A stretch of DNA of 38,076 bases, taken from Betaproteobacteria bacterium. Its GTDB lineage: Bacteria > Pseudomonadota > Gammaproteobacteria > Burkholderiales > Burkholderiaceae. Both the position numbers and the translations under genes were made by a program. Where the stretch lies: assembly GCA_018969885.1 (NCBI GenBank), contig JAGWXN010000003.1, positions 1 to 38,076 of the forward strand, in the 5' to 3' direction. The notes under the pieces are model-generated. The model did no database searches and was not told the origin of the DNA. It saw only the letters and a list, made by a program, of their open reading frames with translations. The first letter of the stretch is position 1. Every line of letters begins with the position of its first letter. Shown piece after piece: positions 17,043-24,452 of the stretch.

Positions 17043-17630
17043 GTGACTCCACCGCAAGCAACCAGCGGCGGCTCGAATCTGCAGACCCCACCGGAGGCTC
17101 CGGCGCGCACCGAGGGTTGGGCGGATCGCCTGCGACCCGAGCGGGCGCTCGAGATGCTCGCCGCGGCCCTGCTTTTTTCGATGATGGTGCTCACCTTCGT
17201 TGATGTGGTGCTGCGCTATGTTTTCAATGCACCGATCCGCGGCAGTTTTGAGGTGAGCGAAACCATGATGGCGGTGCTGATCTTCGCCGGGCTGCCGATG
17301 GTCTCCCGGAAAGGTGAACACATTGCGATCGATACCGTGGTGAGGCTCGCGCCGCCGCTTCTGCGTCGCGTGAGTGCGCTGGCAGTGCAGATGGGCTGCG
17401 CGGCCGCGCTGGTCGGTATGGCCTGGCTGTTGTGGCTCAAGGGCTCGCGTTTCGCTGCAGCCGGTGACGTCACCCAGACGCTCAAGCTTCCAATTGCGCC
17501 GGTCGTACAACTGATGGCGTTGCTCACCCTCTTTACTGCCCTCATCCATGTGGTGCTCGCGTGGCAGGCGCTTCGGTCGCCAGAGCCCAGCCCGCAGGCC
17601 GCCAATGAAGACGGCGGAGGTGTGCTGTGA
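17043..17630 (+). CDS. dctQ: TRAP transporter small permease, DctQ family
   Basis: The 195-residue protein has about 40 variable, Pro-rich cytoplasmic residues and then four transmembrane helices. The core begins LEMLAAALLFSMMVLTFVDVVLRYVFN, the DctQ signature, followed by MVSRKGEHIAIDTV, the conserved loop between helices 2 and 3. DctQ forms the permease with DctM. GTG 17043 is chosen because GGGAG at 17030-17034 is eight bases upstream; the in-frame start at 16998 has no such site. The stop overlaps the next gene's start as GTGA, so dctQ and dctM are translationally coupled. Confidence 0.9.
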   Translation: MTPPQATSGGSNLQTPPEAPARTEGWADRLRPERALEMLAAALLFSMMVLTFVDVVLRYVFNAPIRGSFEVSETMMAVLIFAGLPMVSRKGEHIAIDTVVRLAPPLLRRVSALAVQMGCAAALVGMAWLLWLKGSRFAAAGDVTQTLKLPIAPVVQLMALLTLFTALIHVVLAWQALRSPEPSPQAANEDGGGVL

Positions 17631-18922
17631 CGGAGGCACTCCTTGGGCTGGGGGCGATGATGCTGCTCGCGCTCGCTGGGTTACCGATCGCTTTCGCCAT
17701 GGGCTTGGTCGGGTTCTTTGGCCTTGCGATCGTTCGTGGCTGGAATCCCGCGCTCGCCTCGGCGGGAACGCTCATGTATGAGACCGGGTTTTCCTATACG
17801 TTGTCGGTCGTGCCGCTCTTCATCCTGATGGGTAATTTCGTGAGCCGCGCGGGGTTGTCGCAGGAACTTTTCCGGGCGGCATATGCCTTCATCGGCCACT
17901 GGCGAGGCGGGCTTGCCATGTCCACGATCGTCGCCTGCGCGGGGTTTGGTTCGATTTGCGGTTCCTCGATTGCCACCGCCGCCACCATGGCGCGGGTGGC
18001 TTATCCCTCGATGCGGCAGTTCGGCTACAGCGACGCGCTCGCCTGCGGCGCCATTGCCTCGGGCGGTACGCTGGGCATTCTGATTCCGCCCTCGGTGATC
18101 ATGGTCATCTATGCCCTCATGACCGAGGTCAATATTGGCGCCATGTTCGCGGCCGGGCTCATTCCGGGCGTGCTTGCCACGCTGCTCCTTATGGCGGCCG
18201 TGGCCTGGCAGGCCTGGCGTGATCCGAAGAGCGGGCCGCGCGGTGAACGTACACCCTGGCCTGAACGGCTACGCGCGCTACAGGGCGTGTGGGGCGTGAT
18301 CGTGCTGTTCGTGGTCGTGATGGGGGGTATCTACGGCGGGGTGTTCACCGCAACGGAGGGCGCCTCGATCGGCGCATTCGGCGCGTTTGTATTTGCGCTC
18401 GCGCGCCGTGCGCTCACCTGGCGAACGCTCGTGGAAGTGTTGGTAGAAAGCTCGCGCACCACCGCGATGCTGTTTGGCATCCTGATCGGCGCGCTGATCT
18501 TTGCGAACTTCGTTAATTTCACCTCGATGCCCGACGACCTCAAGAATTTTGTCTCGCAGTTCCAAGTGCATCCGATGGCGGTCATCGTCGCGATCTGTGC
18601 GATCTATGTGCTGCTCGGAACCGCGATGGAAGAGCTGTCAATGATCCTGCTCACCGTGCCCGTGCTCTTTCCGCTCGTGGTGCATCTGGGCTTTGATCCG
18701 ATCTGGTTTGGCATTCTGGTGGTGGTCGTGGTCGAAATCGGTCTCATCAGCCCGCCAGTCGGCATGAATTTGTTTGTGCTCAGAACGCTGCTCCCGCATG
18801 TGTCCACCATGACGCTTTATCGTGGCGTGGCACCCTTTGTCGTGGCCGACATTATTCGGCTGGCCATCCTGATCGCCTTCCCGGTGATCTCGACCTGGCT
18901 GCCTGGCGTCCTCTTCAAGTAG
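17627..18922 (+). CDS. dctM: TRAP transporter large permease, DctM family
   Basis: A 431-residue polytopic membrane protein, normal for DctM, with about 11-12 helices. Diagnostic segments are GLPIAFAMGLVGFFGL near the N-terminus, CGSSIATAATMARVAYPSM, the LGILIPPSVIMVIYALMTE re-entrant loop region, and ISPPVGMNLFVL near the C-terminus. It catalyses Na+-driven uptake of the ligand delivered by the DctP protein at 13290. The start is GTG 17627, overlapping the dctQ stop by four bases. The end overlaps the convergent denD-like gene by eight bases. Confidence 0.93.
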   Translation: MTEALLGLGAMMLLALAGLPIAFAMGLVGFFGLAIVRGWNPALASAGTLMYETGFSYTLSVVPLFILMGNFVSRAGLSQELFRAAYAFIGHWRGGLAMSTIVACAGFGSICGSSIATAATMARVAYPSMRQFGYSDALACGAIASGGTLGILIPPSVIMVIYALMTEVNIGAMFAAGLIPGVLATLLLMAAVAWQAWRDPKSGPRGERTPWPERLRALQGVWGVIVLFVVVMGGIYGGVFTATEGASIGAFGAFVFALARRALTWRTLVEVLVESSRTTAMLFGILIGALIFANFVNFTSMPDDLKNFVSQFQVHPMAVIVAICAIYVLLGTAMEELSMILLTVPVLFPLVVHLGFDPIWFGILVVVVVEIGLISPPVGMNLFVLRTLLPHVSTMTLYRGVAPFVVADIIRLAILIAFPVISTWLPGVLFK

Positions 18923-19931
18923 CGGCGCTGGGTGCGCCTTGGCGCGCGCGCGCGGCGTGTGCAGTGGCAATCAGTGTGCTGAGATCGCGGTCTTCCGGCA
19001 GGCCCAGGCGCCGTGCCCGATCGAAGGAAACATGGCGAGGCCAGCGGCCGAACATGGGCTCGATCGCCGGGTTGGGACGGAAGTCCACCAGCGCACGTGC
19101 ATCATGGCCGCTCGCTGCACTCACCGCGCACAAAATCTCGTTGATACTCGCTGCGATCGCAGGACATTGAACGACGCGGGCGCCATCGGGCGCGCCGCCC
19201 GAGCCTGACAGCGCAATGGCGAACGCATCGCGCGCCGACGACAGTGACTGAAGCCAGATCACCGCGTCAGGCGAAACCGGCGAGACCACCCTTCGGCCCG
19301 CCAGCGTCTCGCGGATGAGGTCGCTGTTAAAGCCCGATAGCGCGCCGTTCGGTAGCGCGGGCCGCACCACGACGCCGGCCAGTCGCAGGCTGATGCCATC
19401 GATCCAGCCGCGCCGCGACCCTTCGGTAATCAGGATTTCGTTGATCAGTTTCTGCACGCCGTAGGAGAGGCTGGGCGAGGCGGGTGTGTGGTCGTGAATC
19501 GCCGCAGGGAGCGGCACCCCGTGGACGGCAATCGAACTGGCGTAGACCACCCTCGGCGGGCGGCCCGCGCGGCCCTGGTCCATACAGCGTTCGAGCAGCG
19601 CGCGGGTGGCATCGAGATTGACCCGCATACCGAGATCGAAGTCGGCCTCGGCGGCCCCACTGACAACGCCTGCCAGATGCGCAACTGCAGCCACCGGCTC
19701 GGAAAACAGCTGGTCAAGAAGGTCGGCCGATGCGATGTCGCCCTGCATCCAGATGATGTCTTCGCGATCGGCCGGACACCAGTCGGGGCGCGGTATGCGG
19801 TCGGAGAGGATGAGACGCCCGGCATCCGGCCGGTCGGGAGCGTTCGGACGGACGGGTCGCTTTTCGATCAGCGCACGCGCGAGCGCGCCGCCCACGAAGC
19901 CGCCTGCGCCGGTGACGAGGCAGGCGGTCAT
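18915..19931 (-). CDS. denD: NAD-dependent epimerase/dehydratase family, D-erythronate dehydrogenase (DenD)-like
   Basis: An extended-SDR protein of 338 residues with the Rossmann motif VTGAGGFVGG at residues 5-14. It contains HLAGVVSGAAEADFDLGMRV, then YASSIAVHGVPLPA, the catalytic SYGVQK (Tyr-x3-Lys), and RLAGVVVRP. The SGxAEADFDLGMRVNLD stretch is, from memory, characteristic of DenD, which oxidises D-erythronate to 2-oxo-tetronate. I call it DenD-like, since substrate was not tested. ATG 19931 places the Rossmann motif at the usual distance from the start. However, GTG 19997 overlaps the moaC stop (GTGA) and would add 22 residues, and translational coupling favours it. It is convergent with the TRAP permease genes and likely shares their substrate. 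Confidence 0.82.
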   Translation of the reverse strand: MTACLVTGAGGFVGGALARALIEKRPVRPNAPDRPDAGRLILSDRIPRPDWCPADREDIIWMQGDIASADLLDQLFSEPVAAVAHLAGVVSGAAEADFDLGMRVNLDATRALLERCMDQGRAGRPPRVVYASSIAVHGVPLPAAIHDHTPASPSLSYGVQKLINEILITEGSRRGWIDGISLRLAGVVVRPALPNGALSGFNSDLIRETLAGRRVVSPVSPDAVIWLQSLSSARDAFAIALSGSGGAPDGARVVQCPAIAASINEILCAVSAASGHDARALVDFRPNPAIEPMFGRWPRHVSFDRARRLGLPEDRDLSTLIATAHAARARQGAPSAAT

Positions 19932-19993
19932 CGTCGCGCAGCCATGGCCCCAGGCGGTCGTGCTCTGGGGGGCGCGCGATCGGATGACATCGG

Positions 19994-20467
19994 TCACTGC
20001 CCTGCTACGAAGCTACCGCTTTTGCCGCCGTGCTTTTCAAGCAGGCGAACGTCGGTGATCACCATGCCCCGATCAATGGCCTTCACCATGTCGTAAATGG
20101 TGAGCAATCCCACCTGCACGGCGGTGAGCGCTTCCATTTCCACGCCGGTCCGGCCATCACACTCGGCCTGCGCCCGACAGTGCACCGAGGCGCCCGCCTC
20201 GTCGACTGTGAAGTCGACCGTCACGCGCGTGAGGGCGATCGGGTGACAGAGCGGGATGAGGTCGGCGGTGCGCTTGGCGCCCTGAATGGCCGCGATGCGG
20301 GCGATGCCCAGTACATCCCCCTTGGCGGCCGACCCTTCGCGAATCTTGGCAAGCGTCGCAGGCAGCATCCGGATCGAGCCGCCGGCGATCGCAATCCGGC
20401 GGGTGATGCCCTTGTCGGCGATGTCGACCATATGCGCCTGGCCGGCGGCGTCAAAGTGCGTGAGCAT
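19994..20467 (-). CDS. moaC: Cyclic pyranopterin monophosphate synthase MoaC
   Basis: MoaC converts the 8-oxo-GTP cyclisation product made by MoaA to cyclic pyranopterin monophosphate in molybdenum cofactor synthesis. The 157-residue length is typical. Recognisable blocks are [61 protein letters not shown] and the C-terminal KHGGKSGSF. It is divergent from the BepA-like gene across only 40 bases. On its 3' side it overlaps a potential GTG start of the denD-like gene, an odd pairing of a cofactor gene with a catabolic enzyme. Confidence 0.95.
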   Translation of the reverse strand: MLTHFDAAGQAHMVDIADKGITRRIAIAGGSIRMLPATLAKIREGSAAKGDVLGIARIAAIQGAKRTADLIPLCHPIALTRVTVDFTVDEAGASVHCRAQAECDGRTGVEMEALTAVQVGLLTIYDMVKAIDRGMVITDVRLLEKHGGKSGSFVAGQ

Positions 20468-20472
20468 GGGGA

Positions 20473-20501
20473 ACTTGCAGGAGGGGGACTGCGGCTATGA
20501 T
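20473..20501 (+). promoter_or_regulatory. Possible promoter giving a leaderless BepA-like mRNA
   Basis: TATGAT at 20496-20501 matches five of six bases of the -10 consensus and ends six bases before the ATG at 20508. Transcription would therefore start at or within a base or two of the start codon. No Shine-Dalgarno is found at normal spacing before that ATG; the purine run at 20481-20487 is 20 bases away. The -35 region around 20473-20479 matches poorly. Seen in sequence only. Confidence 0.3.
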
Positions 20502-20507
20502 AGCTGG

Positions 20508-22004
20508 ATGAGCCTGCATGCACGTCGGCCGCTTCTGACCCGGGCGCTTTCGGGGGTGATCAGCCTGTTGTTGGCGGTGTCGCCAATGGGCCTGGCCTGG
20601 GCCCAGCCGGCCGAACTCCCCAGGCTGGGCGATGCCGCCGGCGACCAGTTGTCGCCGCTGGCCGAGCGGCGCTTGGGCGAATCGATCATGCGCGAGATTC
20701 GACGCGCCCGTGCCCTGCTCGATGACCCTGAGCTCACCGATTATCTGAACCGGCTGGCGGCACGTCTTGCGGCGCAGCCCGCGGCGACGGGTTTCAGCTT
20801 TGAACTTTTTGCAGTCGAGGATCGCAGCATCAACGCGTTCGCGCTCCCCGGCGGCTTTATCGGTGTGCACACCGGGCTGGTCGCTTCGTCGCAGGCCGAG
20901 TCCGAACTCGCTTCGGTGCTTGCGCACGAGCTCGGCCATGTCACGCAGCGGCATATCGCCCGTATGCTCGCCACACAGAACCAGAGCTCCACCGTGCTCA
21001 TGGCCGCCATGGCGGCGGCCCTACTCGCGGCACGCGCCAACCCGCAGGCCGCGGTGGGTATTGCCTCGCTGGGCAGTACCGTACAGATGCAGCAGATCCT
21101 GGGGTACTCGCGCGATGCCGAGCGGGAAGCTGACCGGGTGGGTCTGGAGATGCTTCAGCAGGCGGGGTTTGATCCCCAGGGCATGGTGGAGTTTTTTGGG
21201 CGGCTGCAGACCGCGTCGCGGTTATCTGAGACCGCCCTGCCTGCCTATCTGCGAACCCATCCGCTCACTGGCGATCGTATGAGCGACATTCAAAACCGGG
21301 TGATGGCGCTTCGCTACCGCCAGCATCCCGACAGCCTCGAGTTCACCATGCTGAGGACCCGTTTCCGGGCGCTGGCTGATCGAAGCATTGACGGGCTTAA
21401 CCGTGCGCGCCAGCTGATTGCACGACAGGTGGAGGATGGTGCGGTCGCGCCCATCGCGGGACATTACGCGATCGCGGCCGGTGCGCTCGCGGCCGCCGAC
21501 ACGCAAGGCGCGAGACGTTCGATCGCCGCCGCACGAGGCGCTGCAGGCCGGCCGCACGCATTCATTGAAAGCCTGGCCGCGCAGACCGAGCTCGACGCCG
21601 GCGAGCCAGGCGAAGCGCTTGCCACGGCCGAGCGCGCGATCGCAACGCTTGGCACCACCCGCGCGCTCGTCCGCCTCCGGATTCGTGCCCTGTCGGCCCT
21701 CGGTCGGTGGACCGAGGCGGCGGCGGCGGGTGAACAGGCGCTTGAGTCCACGCGTACCGACACCGAAATCTGGGAGCTTTTCGCGCGTGCGCAGTCGGCG
21801 CTGGGTCGCGATGCGCAGGCCCACCTTGCGATGGCCGAGATGCATGCGATCAACGGTGTCTGGGTCGCCGCGATCGAGCAACTGCAGGCGGCGCAGCGTA
21901 CCCGGCAACTCGATTTCTATGCGAGCTCTCAGGTCGATGTGCGGCTGCGCCAAATGCGCGCTCGGTTTTTTGAGGAGCGGGAGGACCGTCGTGCGGGTCG
22001 CTGA
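20508..22004 (+). CDS. bepA: BepA-like periplasmic M48 metalloprotease with TPR domain
   Basis: The 498-residue protein begins with a signal peptide (hydrophobic GVISLLLAVSPMGLAWA). It has an M48 protease domain with HELGH (140-144), the third zinc ligand Glu207 in SRDAEREADR, and the conserved RTHPLTGDRM (His251). The C-terminal half (about 290-490) is helical, with TPR-like repeats. This matches BepA (YfgC), which assists or degrades outer-membrane proteins such as LptD and acts with BamA. ATG 20508 is chosen because it starts the signal peptide; further upstream in-frame codons lie inside moaC. It is translationally coupled to the next protease gene (14-base overlap). Its -10-like TATGAT sits just before the start codon. 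Confidence 0.9.
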   Translation: MSLHARRPLLTRALSGVISLLLAVSPMGLAWAQPAELPRLGDAAGDQLSPLAERRLGESIMREIRRARALLDDPELTDYLNRLAARLAAQPAATGFSFELFAVEDRSINAFALPGGFIGVHTGLVASSQAESELASVLAHELGHVTQRHIARMLATQNQSSTVLMAAMAAALLAARANPQAAVGIASLGSTVQMQQILGYSRDAEREADRVGLEMLQQAGFDPQGMVEFFGRLQTASRLSETALPAYLRTHPLTGDRMSDIQNRVMALRYRQHPDSLEFTMLRTRFRALADRSIDGLNRARQLIARQVEDGAVAPIAGHYAIAAGALAAADTQGARRSIAAARGAAGRPHAFIESLAAQTELDAGEPGEALATAERAIATLGTTRALVRLRIRALSALGRWTEAAAAGEQALESTRTDTEIWELFARAQSALGRDAQAHLAMAEMHAINGVWVAAIEQLQAAQRTRQLDFYASSQVDVRLRQMRARFFEEREDRRAGR

Positions 22005-23547
22005 TTCACGCGACCCCACCCCGACCACCTCGCTGGTCGTGCGTTCGCTCGCCTGCTTCCTTGTGCTGTTCATGACCCTGCTTTCCGGTCAGGCACTCGC
22101 CGATCCCAGTACGGCTGACGTGGCTTTGCGAGAGGGTGAGCGCCTGCTTCGGGTGCCTGCTGACAGCCGCGACCCTGGCGCGGCGTGTGAGTTGTTCGAA
22201 CAGGCTTCGCGCGAACGGCTGCCACGTGCATGGTGGCGTCTCGCGCAATGTTATGAACGCGGCTGGGGACGGCCAGCCGACAAGCGACAGGCGGCAGACT
22301 GGTATCGGCGCGCGGCCGAGGCGGGCTTCGCGTACGCCCAGACCGCCTACGGTCTTGCCCTGCAGCGCGGCGACGGCGTTGATCGCGATCCGGTGACGGC
22401 GGCCGGCTGGTTCGGTCGGGCGGCGCTCGCAGGCGACTCGAATGCGGCGCTCGCGCTCGCTCGCGCCTACGAGGCCGGCGTGGGCGTTGAGCGCGATACG
22501 GTGCGGGCCGCGCAGTGGATGCAGCATGCTGCCGACCGGCGTAACCCGGCTGCGCAGCTTGGGCTCGCCCAGTGGTATCTGACCGGACAGATGGTCGAGC
22601 GCTCACCGCTCTACGCCTATGCCTGGGCGCAGGTTGCTGCCGAGTCGGCGCTCCGGGTGGGGGATGCGGCGCTCGGCGATGCGCTGTCCCAGCGCGCGGC
22701 CGCGGTACGCCGCCAGGCGGCTGGGCAACTCACCGGCGACCAGCTGATCGACGGGCAGAGGATGGGTCGCGAGTGGCGGCCGCAGTCGCTTGCGCTACAA
22801 CTGCCGCCCGGGGTCGAGCCGCCGGTCGCGCCATCGCGCAGTGCCTCGCCGGGTGCGCTGCCCGCGCCGCCTGCGCCCGTGACCGCGGACAGCGGCGCCG
22901 CGCCCGCCCAGCCGACTGCGCCGCGCCCGCGTTCAACCACCGGGTCAGGTTTTTTCGTGAGTCGTACGGGGCACCTGATCACCAACGAACATGTCGTCCG
23001 CGAGTGCCGCGAGATTAAGCTGGGCGACGGTCAGGCTGCCGAGCTGATTGCCATCGACCGGCGCGCCGACCTCGCGCTCCTCAAGGCTGGGCCGGTTGAG
23101 CATGCGGCGGTGCTCAGGGCCGATGCCCGGCCGCGGCAGGGCGAGGAGGTGCTGATCTACGGTTTTCCGCTTCGTGGGGTGCTCTCCTCGTCGGGGCAGC
23201 TCGGGGCGGGGATGGTGACCGCACTATCGGGCCTGCGCGACAACCCGCTGCAGATGCAGATCGACGTGCCGGTGCAGTCCGGCAATAGCGGTGGCCCCCT
23301 GATTGATGCCCACGGCGAGGTGATTGGCGTGGTGGTGTCCAAGCTCAATGCGCTCAGGGTGGCGCAGGTGACCGGCGACATTCCGCAAAACGTCAATTTT
23401 GCGGTGGCGGCCGCGCCGCTCAAGTCGCTGATCGCAGCCCATTCTGTACCGCTCGCCACCGCACCGCGCCCGTCGGCTCCCCTCGCACGCGAGCTGATCG
23501 CGGAAGCGGCACGCCGCTACACGACGGCTGTGCTCTGTGCGCGATAA
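21991..23547 (+). CDS. Sel1-repeat / trypsin-like serine protease fusion, exported
   Basis: From GTG 21991 (GGGAGG just upstream) this is a 518-residue protein. A signal-anchor or signal peptide (about 15-37) is followed by a Sel1-like repeat region at about 60-215 with repeated AxxWYRRAAEAG and LARAYEAGVGV units. Next is a Pro/Ala-rich linker (about 270-315), then an S1C (DegP/HtrA-like) protease domain with His334 (TNEHVV), Asp360 (ADLALLK) and Ser433 (SGNSGGP). No PDZ domain follows; the Sel1 repeats seem to replace it as substrate or partner-binding unit. The start overlaps the BepA-like gene by 14 bases, so the two are co-translated. An in-frame start at 21418 would bury the signal sequence and run inside bepA. 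Likely role: periplasmic protein quality control (inference). Confidence 0.85.
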   Translation: MRVADSRDPTPTTSLVVRSLACFLVLFMTLLSGQALADPSTADVALREGERLLRVPADSRDPGAACELFEQASRERLPRAWWRLAQCYERGWGRPADKRQAADWYRRAAEAGFAYAQTAYGLALQRGDGVDRDPVTAAGWFGRAALAGDSNAALALARAYEAGVGVERDTVRAAQWMQHAADRRNPAAQLGLAQWYLTGQMVERSPLYAYAWAQVAAESALRVGDAALGDALSQRAAAVRRQAAGQLTGDQLIDGQRMGREWRPQSLALQLPPGVEPPVAPSRSASPGALPAPPAPVTADSGAAPAQPTAPRPRSTTGSGFFVSRTGHLITNEHVVRECREIKLGDGQAAELIAIDRRADLALLKAGPVEHAAVLRADARPRQGEEVLIYGFPLRGVLSSSGQLGAGMVTALSGLRDNPLQMQIDVPVQSGNSGGPLIDAHGEVIGVVVSKLNALRVAQVTGDIPQNVNFAVAAAPLKSLIAAHSVPLATAPRPSAPLARELIAEAARRYTTAVLCAR

Positions 23548-23577
23548 TTCGCCGTTTGAACGAAAGGGAAGTGGGCC

Positions 23578-23886
23578 ATGGCAAGGATCGACGTCACCGA
23601 GGCAGTGCAATCGCTGGGAGCAGGGGAGTCGCGCGCGCTCGAGGCGGAAGGCGAGGAGATCGCCCTCTGCCGCGGCGATAGCGGCGTGTTTGCAGTGGCC
23701 GATCTGTGCACCCATGCCCATGCGCGTCTCACTGATGGGTTTGTACTCGGCGACCTGATCGAGTGTCCGCTTCATCAGGCGCAGTACCGGCTCGATACCG
23801 GTGAACTGGTGGAAGGGCCCGAGTGCCCGGCGCTACGCACCTTTCCGCTCGTTGAGCGGGACGGGCGCTGGTATGTTGAAACCTGA
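23578..23886 (+). CDS. Rieske [2Fe-2S] ferredoxin-like protein (NirD/BphF type)
   Basis: A 102-residue stand-alone Rieske domain. Cluster ligands are C44-x-H46 (CTHAHA) and C63-x2-H66 (CPLH), separated by 16 residues, the standard C-x-H-x15-17-C-x2-H pattern. There is no signal peptide or transmembrane segment, so it should be cytoplasmic. Such proteins carry electrons to dioxygenases or are small subunits of nitrite reductases; neither partner is encoded nearby. The next gene, 14 bases on, encodes a thioesterase and is likely co-transcribed. An AAGGGAAG-like site precedes the ATG. Function beyond electron transfer is unknown. Confidence 0.88.
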   Translation: MARIDVTEAVQSLGAGESRALEAEGEEIALCRGDSGVFAVADLCTHAHARLTDGFVLGDLIECPLHQAQYRLDTGELVEGPECPALRTFPLVERDGRWYVET

Positions 23887-23900
23887 AGCGCGGGGCAGCC

Positions 23901-24425
23901 ATGGTTTCGACTGACAAGCAACCACCCGCCAGACGGGCGGAGCCTGAAACGCCTTTCGAGCCGCCGGGTGTCTGCGTCAAACCCGAGTGGATCGACTACA
24001 ACGGCCACATGAATGTGGGCTACTACCACGTCGCCTTTGATGATGCGTCAACGCCGTTTTTTCACTGGCTGGGCCTCTCGCCCGAGTATCGATCGCATCA
24101 TCAGGTGACCACCTTTGCGCTCGAGACCCATCTGAATTTTCTGCGTGAGGTAAAACTCGGCGAGGCGCTTCGCTTTGCCGCACGGCTTCTGTCCTACGAT
24201 GCAAAGCGCATCCATTTCCTGATGGAGATGTTCCATGCCGGGGAAGGCTTTCTCGCGGCCACCTATGAATCGCTCTCGATGCATGTGGACCTGCGCACAA
24301 GGCGTACCGCACCCATGGGGCCTGAACTGCTCGCACGGCTCGAAGCGGTGATGGCCGCACACGCTGCGCTGCCGCGGCCGTGGCAGGTGGGCCATGTCAT
24401 TGGGACACCGGTGCCACGCAGCTGA
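23901..24425 (+). CDS. Hotdog-fold acyl-CoA thioesterase family protein
   Basis: A 174-residue protein with one hotdog domain. After about 30 variable N-terminal residues comes VKPEWIDYNGHMNVGYY, the 4HBT motif with the Asp-Tyr-Asn-Gly-His-Met-Asn core, then ETHLNFLREVKLGEALRF and MEMFHAGEGFLAATYES. The D-x-N-G-H-M-N segment carries the usual active-site Asp/Asn region. The family hydrolyses acyl-CoA or related thioesters; the substrate cannot be read. It is probably co-transcribed with the Rieske gene 14 bases upstream. It converges on mgtE across 27 bases that hold a short GCGGG/CCCGC hairpin without a T-tract. Confidence 0.85.
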   Translation: MVSTDKQPPARRAEPETPFEPPGVCVKPEWIDYNGHMNVGYYHVAFDDASTPFFHWLGLSPEYRSHHQVTTFALETHLNFLREVKLGEALRFAARLLSYDAKRIHFLMEMFHAGEGFLAATYESLSMHVDLRTRRTAPMGPELLARLEAVMAAHAALPRPWQVGHVIGTPVPRS

Positions 24426-24452
24426 GGGGCTGCGCGCGGGTGGGTCCCGCCT

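Noticed and set aside
21418..21990. N-terminal extension of the Sel1-protease frame
   Set aside because: It lies inside the BepA-like gene, is Arg/Ser-rich, and would place the signal sequence in the middle of the protein. GTG 21991 has a good ribosome site.
24436..24450. GCGGG/CCCGC hairpin between the thioesterase gene and mgtE as a terminator
   Set aside because: Only a 5-bp stem and no T-tract on either strand.
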